From Ischnura elegans (Eukaryota > Arthropoda > Insecta > Odonata > Coenagrionidae), in contig NW_025791658.1 in the NCBI RefSeq assembly GCF_921293095.1, forward strand, positions 992,001 through 1,056,000: a stretch of DNA of 64,000 nucleotides, in the 5' to 3' direction. The number at the start of each line of letters is the position of its first letter. The first letter of the stretch is position 1. This document shows positions 31,228-41,735 of this stretch, piece after piece. The translations under genes were made by a program, and so were the position numbers. A model generated the notes under the pieces. The model saw nothing but the letters and a program-made list of their open reading frames with translations. It was not told the DNA's origin and did no database searches.

Positions 31228-31532
31228 AATGGGCGTACCCAGCGAGGGGCAGAGAGGGCAGGGCTACCCCCTCCTCCCCCTAGAAGCAAACAATCGCAGA
31301 AGTCTTTTAGCAAAATCAGTACTGAATTGAAACGAAGGAATTCAACAAATTTTTTTCAAACCCACGAAAGATGATATGAATTAGTAGGTATAAGATATGT
31401 AACTAAAATAAAAATATTTTTTCAAGGAAATAATATCTCATAAACTAATGTCACAACTTGGTTTCCTCCCCCCCCCCCTAGACCATGGCTTGCAACCCCC
31501 CCCCCCTAGCTTTGAGCCTGGTCACGCCCCTG
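31228..31532 (+). mobile_element. hAT-like MITE, family B relative, copy 3
   Basis: Left end GGGCGTACCCAGCGAGGGGC, right end GCCTGGTCACGCCCCTG, long C runs near both ends, and flanks CTTCAGAT and CTTTAGAC (6/8). More diverged than copies 1 and 2. Confidence 0.65.
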
Positions 31533-31880
31533 CTTTAGACACAACATTGAAAACTTACACTAAAGATACTGATGATCGGTGCTAAGTCTATTTCATTCAA
31601 TATCGGGATACAATGTTGGTTGTTGATAATAAAAGCTTAAACCCAAACGACATATTGTTGACATCTTTCTCTGCCATTAATTACTTCATTGGGTCTCGCT
31701 GCATGATTTCAGCGAACTTATTGCTTCGCCGAATGCCGTATGATGGCAGAACCATGCAAGGGAACGCATCAAGGTCAGTAAAGGACCTGACCTTGGAACG
31801 TGCGTCGCAATTCATTGGAAGGACCTGGGTAGTATCGTGATGTTCGTTTTTGAAAAATGTTTTGGTAATTCGTTCGTTCT

Positions 31881-31957
31881 TGATAGCGTAGTGGTCTGCG
31901 CAGTGGCCCGGAAATATAAAGGTGCGTGGTTCGATTCCCGGTTCAAGGGAATTTTTT
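31881..31957 (+). repeat. tRNA-like block, SINE head or tRNA pseudogene
   Basis: GATAGCGTAGTGGTCTGCGC (A box with a D arm that can pair) and GTGGTTCGATTCCCGG (exact B-box core GGTTCGATTCC). The acceptor stem and T stem do not close well, and a T run follows soon after. Confidence 0.5.
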
Positions 31958-31959
31958 TC

Positions 31960-32887
31960 TCATGGCAATTATTGTGTATAATCTCTTTTTGTTTTCACGT
32001 TAGCTTGCATCTCATTTTTTTGCCTTTGTAAACAATTCCGGTCAATTACCTTGTCTTTTCGGTGTTATGAATTCTGCATCAGCTGCAGTTTGCGCCGACG
32101 ATTATCGCTACTGCTTAGAGTGACACGCCGATTCGTGAACATACGAGTGTATTCAGAATGTAATGGGAAAGATTAGATCATTTCTATATTCGTGTACATT
32201 AATGCTGTCACCTTAAAAATATTTCTCATTAAATATAATACACTTGTGAGAGCTCTTCTTCCAATCCTCGGAAAAATTGTTCTTTCGGATTAGCCTTAAG
32301 CTCCGCCAGTGGTTTCTTTTAATTCCATTTTATGCTTGTAAAACGACAATCCTTTGATATTCTCTTTATTTTTGGACACAGGATGAAGTCACTCGGAGCC
32401 ATGTTTAGCGAATTAAAGGCCGGGTGGGCCGTTTTTTCATTTCTACCTCTATAAAATTTGCTACGGGGTGCAGAATGGATATCCTAAAAATTTCTGCCCT
32501 ATTGTTTAACATTCAGAGGTCACTCACAGAGCAAAAATAAAATAGCAATAACCTTCTCCAATTTTAGAAAATAACGTCATTTTCGGAGGCAGCGCACAGT
32601 TTTACAGAATTTCGGGGACGAATTTCGTCCCATTTATACGTCCGCCCAACATTTTAACAGGAATAATACGATAATATTCCGTTATAGCAATACAGCCGCG
32701 CGTCACACTCCTTCAGCTGGTCTCCGTACTAACGGTCAGCTGATTTGTCCTGCGCTCACATAACCGCATTCCTATTGGTCAAACACATCACCAACAAACA
32801 ATCAAGTGCAAACGGAAAATCCCCGAGCTCATAAAAACATGTCTAAACTTTGAAAGACAAAGTAAACAATGAATGCAGATTTAATTA
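31960..32887. other. No recognisable feature
   Basis: No repeat or coding motif noted. Confidence 0.5.
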
Positions 32888-33060
32888 CTGAAATAAGACA
32901 TTGCAATGTTTCCACTGAGTTTTATTATTACACAACGCGTTTGGTGTTTACAAACAACGTTATCAAGGCTGTTGTTTGTAACGACGAGTGTTGTTTGTAG
33001 CAACGAGACGCGTTGTGTTATAATAAAACTCAGCGGAAATATTGCAACGTCTTGTTTTAA
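32888..33060. repeat. Foldback repeat, about 170 bp
   Basis: Left arm (about 32888-32956) and right arm (about 32990-33060) are imperfect inverted repeats sharing TGAGTTTTATTAT.ACACAACGCG and GACATTGCAATGTTTCC/GGAAATATTGCAACGTC. The centre repeats TGTTTGTA. Resembles a small foldback MITE; overlapping frames on both strands are artefacts of the symmetry. Confidence 0.7.
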
Positions 33061-34308
33061 CAATATTAAGAACTTCCACCATATCGTGCCCTACATCATA
33101 TGTGATATGCCAATCAAATTACTTTTGTATTCTGCAGGTGCATGTATACCAACATAATAAAACAAATTCGACAATCAGACTATCCACACTCCAATCCTAT
33201 AATTTTCTGAGAACACGCCTCGTACTTATGCCGTAGTTGGCAATGTAAGACGGATTTTCCCCGCAGAAGGCCCAGGACTGATTTCAGTTGATAATGTTCA
33301 TTTTTTGAGGGAGATTCATGTATGCCGATTCCTCAAATGTTGAATATTCTTCGAAAGTCGATTAGAAAAATTCTTGATGCTCACTTGTTTTTCCCTTCAA
33401 AATTTGACGATGACGTCTCGGTGCTCTTCGAAGATTTAACTTAATTAGTTTCTTCCACTACCGTCGAGCTTCTGTAGCATCCATATCATGGAAGACGAGA
33501 TCACGAGAAAAAAAGAAGTGAAAAACTCTGCGGTATTCATCTTCATGCTTCATCTCCTTCCTTGCGCTCCGAGGAACTCATTTGTCTAGAGACTGCTTTT
33601 TGTCTTCAAACTATCATGGACGTAAGGAAGGTGAGAGGATGAAAGCGATGATAAGGAAGTTGAAAAGAACGTCAATTTGACAACAAAAGAATATCAAATG
33701 CACCACTGCGATTATAGAGATCACGATACGCTGAAATTTCGCGGAATTTGATTGTGGCTAAAAGTTCTCAGCTGTTTACTGAGAAGTTCTGCACTTTTGG
33801 TAGTTTCAGTTGATTAATTTTCTCGGTATGATCATGGCATTGTGTCGTAGGCTGTATTAAGTGGGGGTGGGAATGTGGGAGGGGATAAGGGCATTCTTGT
33901 TGACCTCGTGCTTAGCGTATGCTGATGGAGTACCAATAGAGTTCCAAAGAGTCCATGAACCAGGGTGCTCCGTCAACGGGGTGCTCTCATAAAATTAAAA
34001 AGGTAATTTTTTCACAAGTTTAAATAAGTGAGTTAAAGTTATTATTGCATGCAAAATATGACTTCATAATTCCCAATATCCCTGTTACTAGAGAGCTTAA
34101 AATTTCGAAAAAAGTAATAAATTATTTCGCGCTACAAAAACGTCCTGATACGCCAGAATGCGAGTAAGCAGCTTCGCTCCATGGCAATAACAAAACAGTA
34201 ACGACGATAACAAACAGCTACGACGATACTGATTCATAACGTGATGGCTGTGTGAAAAACAGACGTGAATAGTTTAAAAGTGATTCATAACGTGAAAAAC
34301 AGATGTGA
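33061..34308. other. No gene; short local repeats near the end
   Basis: No recognisable gene. At about 34210-34312 the words GATTCATAACGTG, GTGAAAAACAGA and GTGAATAG are repeated in tandem directly before the LTR element. Confidence 0.5.
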
Positions 34309-34312
34309 ATAG

Positions 34313-34565
34313 TGTAACACCTAATTTTGAGTGGTTTGTTTTGGTTGTTGGTGTGACGAAATAAAAGCAATAATAAGCAGCAGAGGTGGAGTGAGGTAAT
34401 TGTTGGGATTGTTGACGGCGCGGGAAGAGGAAGAAAAGAGGGGACTAGGATTGTGATAGTTATGGCGGACGGGTGTTCCCTCGCTCCCGAGTATGTATTA
34501 TTTAAAGTGAAATAAAATGTTTGAAAGTAACGTGAAAACGAAGTGAAATTAATTGAAACGTTACA
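34313..34565 (+). repeat. 5' LTR
   Basis: TGTAACACC...ACGTTACA; its extreme ends are short inverted repeats (TGTAAC/GTTACA). It contains AATAAA-type signals (near 34362 and 34511) and an ATGGCGGAC word near 34463. The region supplies promoter and polyadenylation functions in such elements. Confidence 0.92.
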
Positions 34566-34662
34566 TTTTGACGCCGCAACGTGTAGGGCACGACTTCTCG
34601 AGAGGATCGAGACCACGGAACGCCTGAGGAACGAGTCGCGTCGTAGAGAGCGGGAATTCAAG

Positions 34663-35703
34663 ATGGCGGGAGTGAAAAAATTTTACGAACTGAAAAAGGT
34701 GGATTTACAAAGTTTGTTGAGGGATCGGGGATCGACGACCCAAGGGGCGAAATTTGAGTTGCAGGAACGTTTAAAACCGCTTTTGATAAAAGAAGGGGTA
34801 GATATAGAGATACATGAGTTTGAGATGGAGACGCAGGACCCAGGATACAGTGACCTACGGGTGCTACTAAGACAGATGCTAGAAGACCAGGAGAGGCGAG
34901 ATAGTCAGTTAAAGGCAGAACTGGAGAGGCAGGATAGCAAACAAGAAGAAAGGGACAAAAAGTTGGAGGAGACAATGAAGAGCATCAACGAAGGGTTAGC
35001 GGCGTTTCGGCGAGAATGTAAGGGGAGAAAGGAAAAACAAGCGGAGGACGTGCCCGGGAAGATGGCGGACGAGATAGGACAAGAATCCACCACAAAGGCA
35101 GCTGGGCTAGATGAGGAAGCAGTCCAACGCATCGTGCGTGAGAAAGACGCGAGACCCGGCGTCACAATGACATCCGCGGTACAGTTGAAGGTACCGACGT
35201 TCGATGGGAGGCATACATCGGGACCCCGTGAGGAGAATGCGTGGAGGACGTCGGGAGGCGCGTTCCAGCACAACCAGCAGCACGGATGGGACTCGAGGAA
35301 GTCGCAGCAGCAGGAGTGGCAGGCGTCGAGCCAGCAGAGAGAGGGACGACGAGACAATGACTTTATCGGCGATGGATACTTTCACCGGCCGGGCGAGAGA
35401 TCAGCTGATCAGCGGCCTGCACTAAACAATGTAGGGGAGGCGCGCCAACCGGAGCGACAGCACCTTGTCAATTCCATGATGACGGAAGGAAGCAGTCACA
35501 TAACCGAGCTTGGATCGGCGGGAGAAGGTGACTCTGAGAGGATCGCGAGAATATTTAGGATACGTGAAGGTAACGTAAGAAGGGACGAAGGTCGGGTGGA
35601 GAGAAGAAGGAGGAAGGAGAAAAGGAGGAGAGTAAAATTTAAAATGGGGAAATTAGATAGGTGGCGAGAGTGGTTACACCCTGGAGAGACGGTGGAAGGG
35701 TGA
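34663..35703 (+). CDS. gag-like protein with SAP-like domain and coiled coil
   Basis: A structural, nucleic-acid-binding protein of the LTR element, 346 residues. The open frame extends upstream to 34543 only through a GTG inside the 5' LTR. The first ATG, at 34663 in CAAGATGG context, is a better start. Residues 4-45 resemble a SAP motif (DLQSLLRDRG, FELQERL). Residues 65-125 are highly charged and heptad-like, a probable coiled coil. Residues 174-183 read QLKVPTFDGR, the P-x-F-x-G start of the capsid region in Gypsy-type gag proteins. The following capsid sequence is not recognisable. A neighbouring frame (35345-35425) contains ARDQLISGLH, reminiscent of the gag helix usually found there, so an internal deletion and frameshift are likely. 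The C-terminus is very basic (ERRRRKEKRRR). It stands alone, with no pol. It could work in trans with an autonomous partner. Confidence 0.7.
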   Translation: MAGVKKFYELKKVDLQSLLRDRGSTTQGAKFELQERLKPLLIKEGVDIEIHEFEMETQDPGYSDLRVLLRQMLEDQERRDSQLKAELERQDSKQEERDKKLEETMKSINEGLAAFRRECKGRKEKQAEDVPGKMADEIGQESTTKAAGLDEEAVQRIVREKDARPGVTMTSAVQLKVPTFDGRHTSGPREENAWRTSGGAFQHNQQHGWDSRKSQQQEWQASSQQREGRRDNDFIGDGYFHRPGERSADQRPALNNVGEARQPERQHLVNSMMTEGSSHITELGSAGEGDSERIARIFRIREGNVRRDEGRVERRRRKEKRRRVKFKMGKLDRWREWLHPGETVEG

Positions 35704-36064
35704 TGTGACAGGGGAAAAGTGAGGGTAAATACATGTGTAATAATTTGATATGGATGATTGCAGGAGTGTTTGTTGATTGTTTATTAAGTGCATGGTTGGT
35801 ATTTATATGCTTGGAATGAATGATGACAGTGATGAATGAATGAGTAAAGTGAACGGAGAAGGGGAGTGATAAGTAAGAGAAGTGTGACAGATGGAATAAT
35901 GAAATGCCGGTGTGTGAAGTGGAGTGAACTGTGTGTGTGATGGAAAGGGGGAAGTTCAAAACTGAAGGCGTTGGGGCCACGCCCGTAACCCATAATACTT
36001 TGTTTTTGAAGGCTTTGAAAAAGAAAATTGCATGTCATTCCATTTTCTTTTCCAATGGGGCAAA

Positions 36065-36317
36065 TGTAACACCTAATTTTGAGTGGTTTGTTTTGGTTGT
36101 TGGTGTGACGAAATAAAAGCAATAATAAGCAGCAGAGGTGGAGTGAGGTAATTGTTGGGATTGTTGACGGCGCGGGAAGAGGAAGAAAAGAGGGGACTAG
36201 GATTGTGATAGTTATGGCGGACGGGTGTTCCCTCGCTCCCGAGTATGTATTATTTAAAGTGAAATAAAATGTTTGAAAGTAACGTGAAAACGAAGTGAAA
36301 TTAATTGAAACGTTACA
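36065..36317 (+). repeat. 3' LTR
   Basis: Appears identical to 34313-34565 over all 253 bp. Followed by ATAG. Confidence 0.92.
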
Positions 36318-36321
36318 ATAG

Positions 36322-36855
36322 TTTAAACGGTTTTTTTCGGAACTAGCATTGCGCAATGGTTGACTCCGGCTTCGTAAAGACGTATCCTGGGAACATTCTG
36401 GAGGTAGTTCATTAATTCATGGCCGCTTATTTCTTCTCCAGTAATGAAGATTTCTCGGCCGCGAAATCGAATTGTAACATAAATTAAATCAATAATCTCG
36501 TTCGCTAGTAATATAAGACTTGTTTTGTCTCTCATTTAACCAATGTCATTTGCTCACTGCTTTTGATGTGTAGATACTATGTGCAATATTGGAATCGGAA
36601 GAGTTAACGTTTTGGAGAAATAAAACGGATCATATTTTACGCCGATTTCCTAAGCATTCATAATGTCTAGAAGAGGGACATACGGCATTTCAGCAGTTTG
36701 TTAGGTTCAACTTTGAATAGATTCACTCTAGAAATTTAAGCAATCTTACATTTTCAGTTATTTTCAGAATGATACCATTAATTTAAAACAATTATTACCC
36801 TAGGATACCTCCCCGAACCATAAAAGTTTTAACAAAATGGTATTTGTAATGTAGT
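36322..36855. other. No recognisable feature
   Basis: Flank of the LTR element; no coding motif or repeat seen. Confidence 0.5.
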
Positions 36856-36859
36856 TTGA

Positions 36860-37075
36860 GGATTTGCTCGTCGTAACATCCCATGCCACGCAAATTTTAT
36901 GAGGATTTCGGGGTAGAACGTAGATGTAGATGAAATCGACAAAGATGGCGGTTAGAGCGTTCTCTAAGTCTAATTTAAATGTTTGTTTGATAGTCTTCGT
37001 ATATATTTTACTCCGCAAGATGCATCAATAGGCTTATGGCAGGGGATGACAAGGCTTTTAATAGACATTAACGTA
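36860..37075. repeat. Two facing CR1-like LINE 3' tails
   Basis: 36870-36932 (+) reads CTCGTCGTAACATCCCATGCCA, ending GTAGATGTAGATG. 37008-37075 (-) carries the complement (TGGCAGGGGATGACAAGG). These are solo 3' UTR ends without coding sequence. Confidence 0.6.
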
Positions 37076-37080
37076 GAGGA

Positions 37081-38603
37081 GAGATTTAAGTGTGTGTTGT
37101 GGGAGTTTTGACGCTTGTCTACTTTATCTAACCACTAATTAATTGTGCGCAGGACATCAAATTGCTTTACGTATCTCTTGGGCGAATTATCTCTCGTTTT
37201 GTCTCCTTTGTGACCGATCTGAAATTATAGTTCGGTTCTTGCATAATGCACTCTTTTCCACGCATTATAAGTGTCCTTCCTCGATTTTTCAAGCTGTCAA
37301 GGAGTGATTTCCATTTTTTAAATTATTTTATTTGCCTACGTCTCACTTTATATTTACGGTGTGTGCTAGTATTTAGTTTGTGGATATCAATTTATTATTG
37401 AAGTACAGTCACTTTCCAAAGTCGGTCCCCACGGCCACCGCGAGAAACTACGCTTTCCGCTGAGCTCGAACTTCAGGTATTGCCTATGTCTTCTATGCCT
37501 TAAAGGGACAGTTTGACTTACTTTCATCGTACGCGAAATTCTTACCGAGGCATTCTTCTCTATTCCTAAATTCTTCGCGACTTCCCTGACATCAGACATG
37601 GTGCCAGAACACAAAGCGAAGCATGAGTTCTCAGTCACGCGATTCTCACCCTCATAGTATTCTGAGATAGATAGTCCGAGAAGTCTGATTTGTATTTTAA
37701 AAAATACCGATACGTATATGCGTCGCAACGAAAATATTATTATAAGGAAGAAACGAAAATCGGAATTTACATCTGAAAGAGTATTCTAAAAGTTGCCTAC
37801 TAAATAACCTTCTAGACTATGCATGTAACACGTTATTACCAAACTTCATCGATACATATTGCTCTGAAAACATTACGGTATTCAAAATGTAGGAACCACT
37901 TGTATTCCGAATGAACTTCAACTTGGGGAATAACTGCTATTTTACTTATAAACATTGAAAAATGACTGAAAATATTTCGCCGCCGATACGGGTGAAGTGA
38001 GCCTCGATGTTATCCGTGACGGAAACGGCAACATTAACATTGGCGCAAATATTTACGTATTTTTCACATGACTATGAGGAAAAAATTGAAGCATTGTGCT
38101 CGAAATGATCCGAAAATTTTACTTGCAATACAGATCAGATGTTCCTCTCTCAGATGTTCTTCTTTACTCAGGTGTTCCTCTCTCTTCCTCAGGCGATGGG
38201 TTACTTACCGAAAAAATCCTTAAATTCTTTTCCGCTTTCTCAGATGGTTGAATTGTTCGGCTGTGGGAGGGTTCCTACCTCTGAAATCGTGCTTTAGGCT
38301 TTGGGCGAGAGTAGCCAGGTTGCACCATTATTACATCCCGGTCAAGTGAAATAGATTCCCAGTGGACAAGGAACGCGTAGGCAATGCGCGGAGGTCGACT
38401 TCGGAGAATAACGAAGAAGGCTGCGCGGGGTATGAGGGCCGACTTTTGAAACTGACTGTACATTATAGCTTGTGTGTTGTGTTGACAGCGGAACCGATTC
38501 GCGATCTCGCAAACCAATGAAATGATCAAACTGTCACATTGTCATGGAATAAGTTTCTTTTAACAATATGGACATGTCTTGTGTTTCATTAACTATATAT
38601 TGC
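37081..38603. other. No recognisable feature
   Basis: Short frames on the minus strand (37387-37728, 38275-38529) show no known motif. CTCAGATGTTC-type words repeat near 38140-38190. Confidence 0.5.
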
Positions 38604-38970
38604 TTCTTCGTTAAAACTTTCGCGGGTGATCGTCATTGTGAATAAAAACTTTTGGGGTATGTCGCCGCGTCAGTTCTTTGGGTGGCCCCAACGTTTCCCC
38701 ACCGACGCTGGTCGCTTTTTCAAGGGATTATGAAGAGATGAGTATTTATAATCTTTTATATAGGTATCTGTGCTAGTTGGTGGGGAGAGGGGAGCGGGAG
38801 GTTGGTGGGAGGGGGTGGATTGCTGCCTGTTTTTTCTCGCTACGGGTTGCCAAGTACGGCTAATTTTAATGCCGGTGTCCCTGTTGAAATTGTTCTTATC
38901 TTCTTTGGATATTTCAATAGCTTCTCGGACGAGTCTCTGTTTAAACCCTTTAACTTTGGCGAGGATTTTG
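38604..38970 (-). repeat. Downstream pseudo-LTR, PLE family 1
   Basis: Direct repeat of 41393-41735. It contains an ATG at 38636 (minus) reading MTITRESFNEE and then breaks, exactly as the fragment at 9484-9781 does. Confidence 0.8.
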
Positions 38971-40446
38971 GCATCCTTGAGGTCTATTGTGTGGCCAAGC
39001 GCTGCGTGTTCGGCTACCGCGGACTTTGTTGATTGTCCCAGTCGAATCGCTATCGCGCGCTCCACGTCTGGCAAGGAATTTGGTAGACCCCTTCCACTTG
39101 TAGTGGAGTTCTATCCTTGACGGGGTTTAGGAGATGATTTATCTGTATGTGAGGCGAGAAGATTGTCCTTACCTGGAATTTTCGTAGGATATTTCCTATT
39201 ACATCAGACGTCCGCTTAATGTGTGGCAGGAAGGCTTTCTTCTGGTCGCTGAGGTCATTTGTGGATAAATTCGCGGCTTCTACGGTGTTGTTTTTCATTT
39301 CGTTCTTTTTGATGACTTTATTAAAAGAGCGAGAGGTAACTCTGTCGTCGAATCCATTTCCCCGTAGAATGGCCTCCAGCTTCCGTCTCCCTTCGGCAAA
39401 GTTTTTTCTGGTCACTTATCGTGTAGGAGCGGTGAATCAAGGCGGTGACCACCATATTTATTTGGGCTGGGTGATGGTTAGGTAAAGCGTTCAGGTACCG
39501 ATTTGTTGGTGTTGGTTTTCGATACAATGCATGCCCCAGTGTTCCGTCCGTCTTCTTTTCCACGAGAACGTGCAAGAATGGAAGTTTTCCATCTTCCTCC
39601 ACCTCCACTGTAAACTTTATGTTGTCGTTAATCCCGTTCAAATAGGTATAGAATTCTTGAAGCTTTTCCATGCCGTGCGTCCAAATTATAAAAGTGTCGT
39701 CGATATATCTGACCCAAATCTTAGGCTTGTTGGCGGGCGGCGGTCTGAATTGCTGTTTCTTCTAATTGTTCCATAATTATGTTTGCTATTGCTGGGGAGA
39801 GAGGGGAACCCATCGCTGCTCCAGACGCCCGTTGATAAAAATTATTCCTCCAACGGAAGAAAGTGCTCTTAGGGCAAATCTCTGCCGGCTTGGAGATGTT
39901 TTCTCCGAATCTATCTTTGATGACATTTACCGCCTCGTCACAAGTAATATTAGTGAAGAGCGATGTCACGTCAAAGCTGACTAAGAATATCTTCTTTTTT
40001 GACCTTGATTCTTCTAATAATCCGAAGAAAATGTTGAGAGTTTTTCACGTATGATTTCGCCTCATCTACTGCGGGCTGTAAACTCCGTGCCAGGTATTTC
40101 GCTAATTTATATGTTGGTGAGTCAGTGGCGTTGACAATGGGCCTACTAATGGGGCACTCCTTCCTTATGAATTTTCGGCAGGCCGTAGATAAAAAACAGT
40201 TTTCGGTTCCTGTGGGTTGATTCTTCTTCTTTCGACGGGATCCGGTACACAAGTCTTTATTATTTCTGTCACTATCCTCTTGTATCGGGAGGTTGGGTCT
40301 CTGTCGATCTTTTGATAAGGTCCTTCCGCAAGTAGTTCTTCCATCTTCTTATCATATCCTTCTTTCTTTAGGACGACCGTCGCGTTGCCTTTGTCTGCTG
40401 GTAATATCTCGATATTGTCATTTTCTTTCAATTTTCGAAGTTCTTC
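38750..40446 (-). pseudogene. Penelope-like reverse transcriptase and GIY-YIG remnant
   Basis: Minus-strand blocks in several frames. IEILPADKGNATVVL opens the RT (about 40410), followed by ISRPIVNATDSPTYKLAKYL, MTSLFTNITCDEAV, and GAAMGSPLSPAIANIIME. The catalytic WVRYIDDTFIIW has YIDD at 39696-39707. Next come DGKLPFLHVLVEKKTDGTL and HALYRKPTPTNRYLN. Further on are GVYQIPCQTW, the first half of the GIY-YIG, and then TKSAVAEHAALGHTIDL, LVREAIEI and NNFNRDTGIKISRTW. The YIG half between them is not visible, so the nuclease looks internally deleted. At least five frame changes make it non-functional, although the active-site aspartates survive. Confidence 0.85.
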
Positions 40447-40740
40447 TCTCTCTGCAATGGTGCATGGGCGATTTCATCCCCCACTTCTTAGCCAAAATAG
40501 TTAGGCATAGAGTCCCTCACTTACGCAATATGTCCTCTGATGCTGTATTGTCTCCTCTTTCATTGTCTAATCTGCAGAATCTCAGACTTAAAACGGACTT
40601 CAACTTTGTAAACAATATCCTGAACTCGACTTTTGACTGCCCTGATCTTCTCTCTCTCTTGAATTTACATTACGTTACGTTACGGCTGTATGTGAAATTT
40701 ACTTAAATAAATAATTGGTGGTATTATACTTCTGGTTTTT
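40447..40740 (+). pseudogene. LINE ORF2 C-terminal fragment inserted in the PLE
   Basis: The plus-strand frame contains NLQNLRLKTDFNFVNNILNS and TFDCPDLLSLLNLH, the C-terminal pattern of Jockey/CR1-like ORF2 (R...D..FLYKLLNG..DCPELLS). Penelope coding sequence of the opposite strand stops at 40446 and resumes at about 40741, which defines it as an insertion. Confidence 0.55.
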
Positions 40741-41425
40741 CTTATTCATTCTGAGGATTCGGCAGGCGTCTTGTCGAACTATCTCAGCCTCGCTGGGTCG
40801 TAGGTGACCAATCGCGCTCTCTAATCCGCTAATGATTTCGTCCACTGGAATTTTCTTTGGCGTCAGCGCGTAATTGAATCCTTTTTGAAGGATCGACCGG
40901 GCGGCCGGGTCCAGGGGTTGTTTTGAGGGGTTGACGATGACCTGTGCCTCACATTGTGGATTGTGTGGTTTCTGCGAATTTCGTAATCTTGTAAAATTTC
41001 CTCTTCTGTTTCGCCCTCGTGGTCTCCGCCACCGCGATCATGTGTGATGCCATCATCCTGTCCTGTTGAGCCTCTCAAAATCTTCCTTCTTCATGGCATT
41101 GGCGAGAATGATGTGTATATTGGAAAGCTCCTTGCCGACGTGGTCCAGTTCGCGGCGGGTCTCTTGAATAGCTCTTCTCGTAGTAATTGCTCGCTGGCAT
41201 TGTGAAGAATCCGTGGTGTGCGTCGAGAGAAAAGGTGGTGCTGCAGTCTCAGAAAATTTGGCAGGATCTGCTGGCCTCGGCCACGTAGTAGAAAAAAGGC
41301 AGTTGGCATAGAAGCAATGACTTCTTGGTTGCTCGCAGTTTGTCGAATTCCTTCGATCGCTGTCGGAATTCCTCCCCAAAGAAGCGTCGCAATTCTTCGT
41401 TAAAACTTTTGCGGGTGCTCGTCAT
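40741..41425 (-). pseudogene. Penelope-like element N-terminal region
   Basis: The start codon at 41425 (minus) lies inside the pseudo-LTR: MTSTRKSFNEELRRFFGEEF. After a frameshift come AIQETRRELDHVGKELSNIH and MKKEDFERLNR, a helical segment. A charged region with EETEEEILQDYEIRRNH-like sequence and AEIVRQDACRILRMNKKN follows. The N-terminal region is poorly conserved in this group, so the assignment rests on continuity with the RT. Confidence 0.65.
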
Positions 41426-41735
41426 GTTAAATAAAAACTTTTGGGCCTATGTCGCCCCGTCAATTCTTTGGGTGGCCCCAACGTTTCCCGACAGATGCTG
41501 GTCGCTTTTTCCACGGATTATGAAGAGATGGGAATTTAAAATCTTTTATATAGGTATCTGCGTCAGTTGGTGGGGGGGAGGGAAGCGGGAGGTTAGGGGA
41601 GTGGCGGGTTGCTGCTGGTTTTTTAAAATCTTATTACGGGTTGCCAATTACGGATAAATTTAATGCCGGTATCCCTTAGCTTCTCGGAGTAGTCTCCTTT
41701 TTAAAACCTTTAACTTTTGCAAGGACCATGCCTTC
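41393..41735 (-). repeat. Upstream pseudo-LTR, PLE family 1
   Basis: Direct repeat of 38604-38970. It supplies the ORF start and probably the promoter, and derives from the 3' end of an upstream copy truncated at about 41735. Confidence 0.8.

Larger units (their letters stand above)
34313..36317 (+). mobile_element. Young LTR retrotransposon with gag-like ORF only
   Basis: Two direct 253-bp repeats (34313-34565 and 36065-36317), which I read as identical, start TG and end CA. They are bounded by the 4-bp duplication ATAG (34309-34312 and 36318-36321). Four-bp duplications fit Ty3/Gypsy-type integrases. The 1.5-kb interior encodes a single gag-like protein and no protease, RT or integrase. 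After the 5' LTR, TGACGCCGCAACGTGTAGGG (34569 on) is laid out like a tRNA primer-binding site. Before the 3' LTR is AATGGGGCAAA. The organisation matches gag-only non-autonomous (TR-GAG-like) elements. Confidence 0.9.
38604..41735 (-). mobile_element. Penelope-like element family 1, with direct pseudo-LTRs
   Basis: On the minus strand the order is: pseudo-LTR (41735-41393), ORF with N-terminal region, RT and GIY-YIG remnant, pseudo-LTR (about 38970-38604). The two pseudo-LTRs share the GGCCCCAACGTTTCCC block, the pyrimidine-rich tract, the C-terminal codons and the ATG-containing end TTTTAACGAAGAA. Hence each pseudo-LTR includes both the end of one ORF and the start of the next, as in tandemly arranged Penelope elements. 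The copy carries a LINE insertion (40447-40740) and many frameshifts. Fragments of the family lie at 9484-9781 and 27365-27437. Confidence 0.85.

Noticed and set aside
34218..34661. Minus-strand frames across the LTRs (also 35784-36356)
   Set aside because: The same frame appears in both LTRs and runs antisense to the gag-like ORF. It has T/C-rich composition and no motif.
34543..34662. N-terminal extension of the gag-like ORF
   Set aside because: It starts at a GTG inside the LTR. The first ATG is at 34663 in a good context and directly precedes the SAP-like domain.
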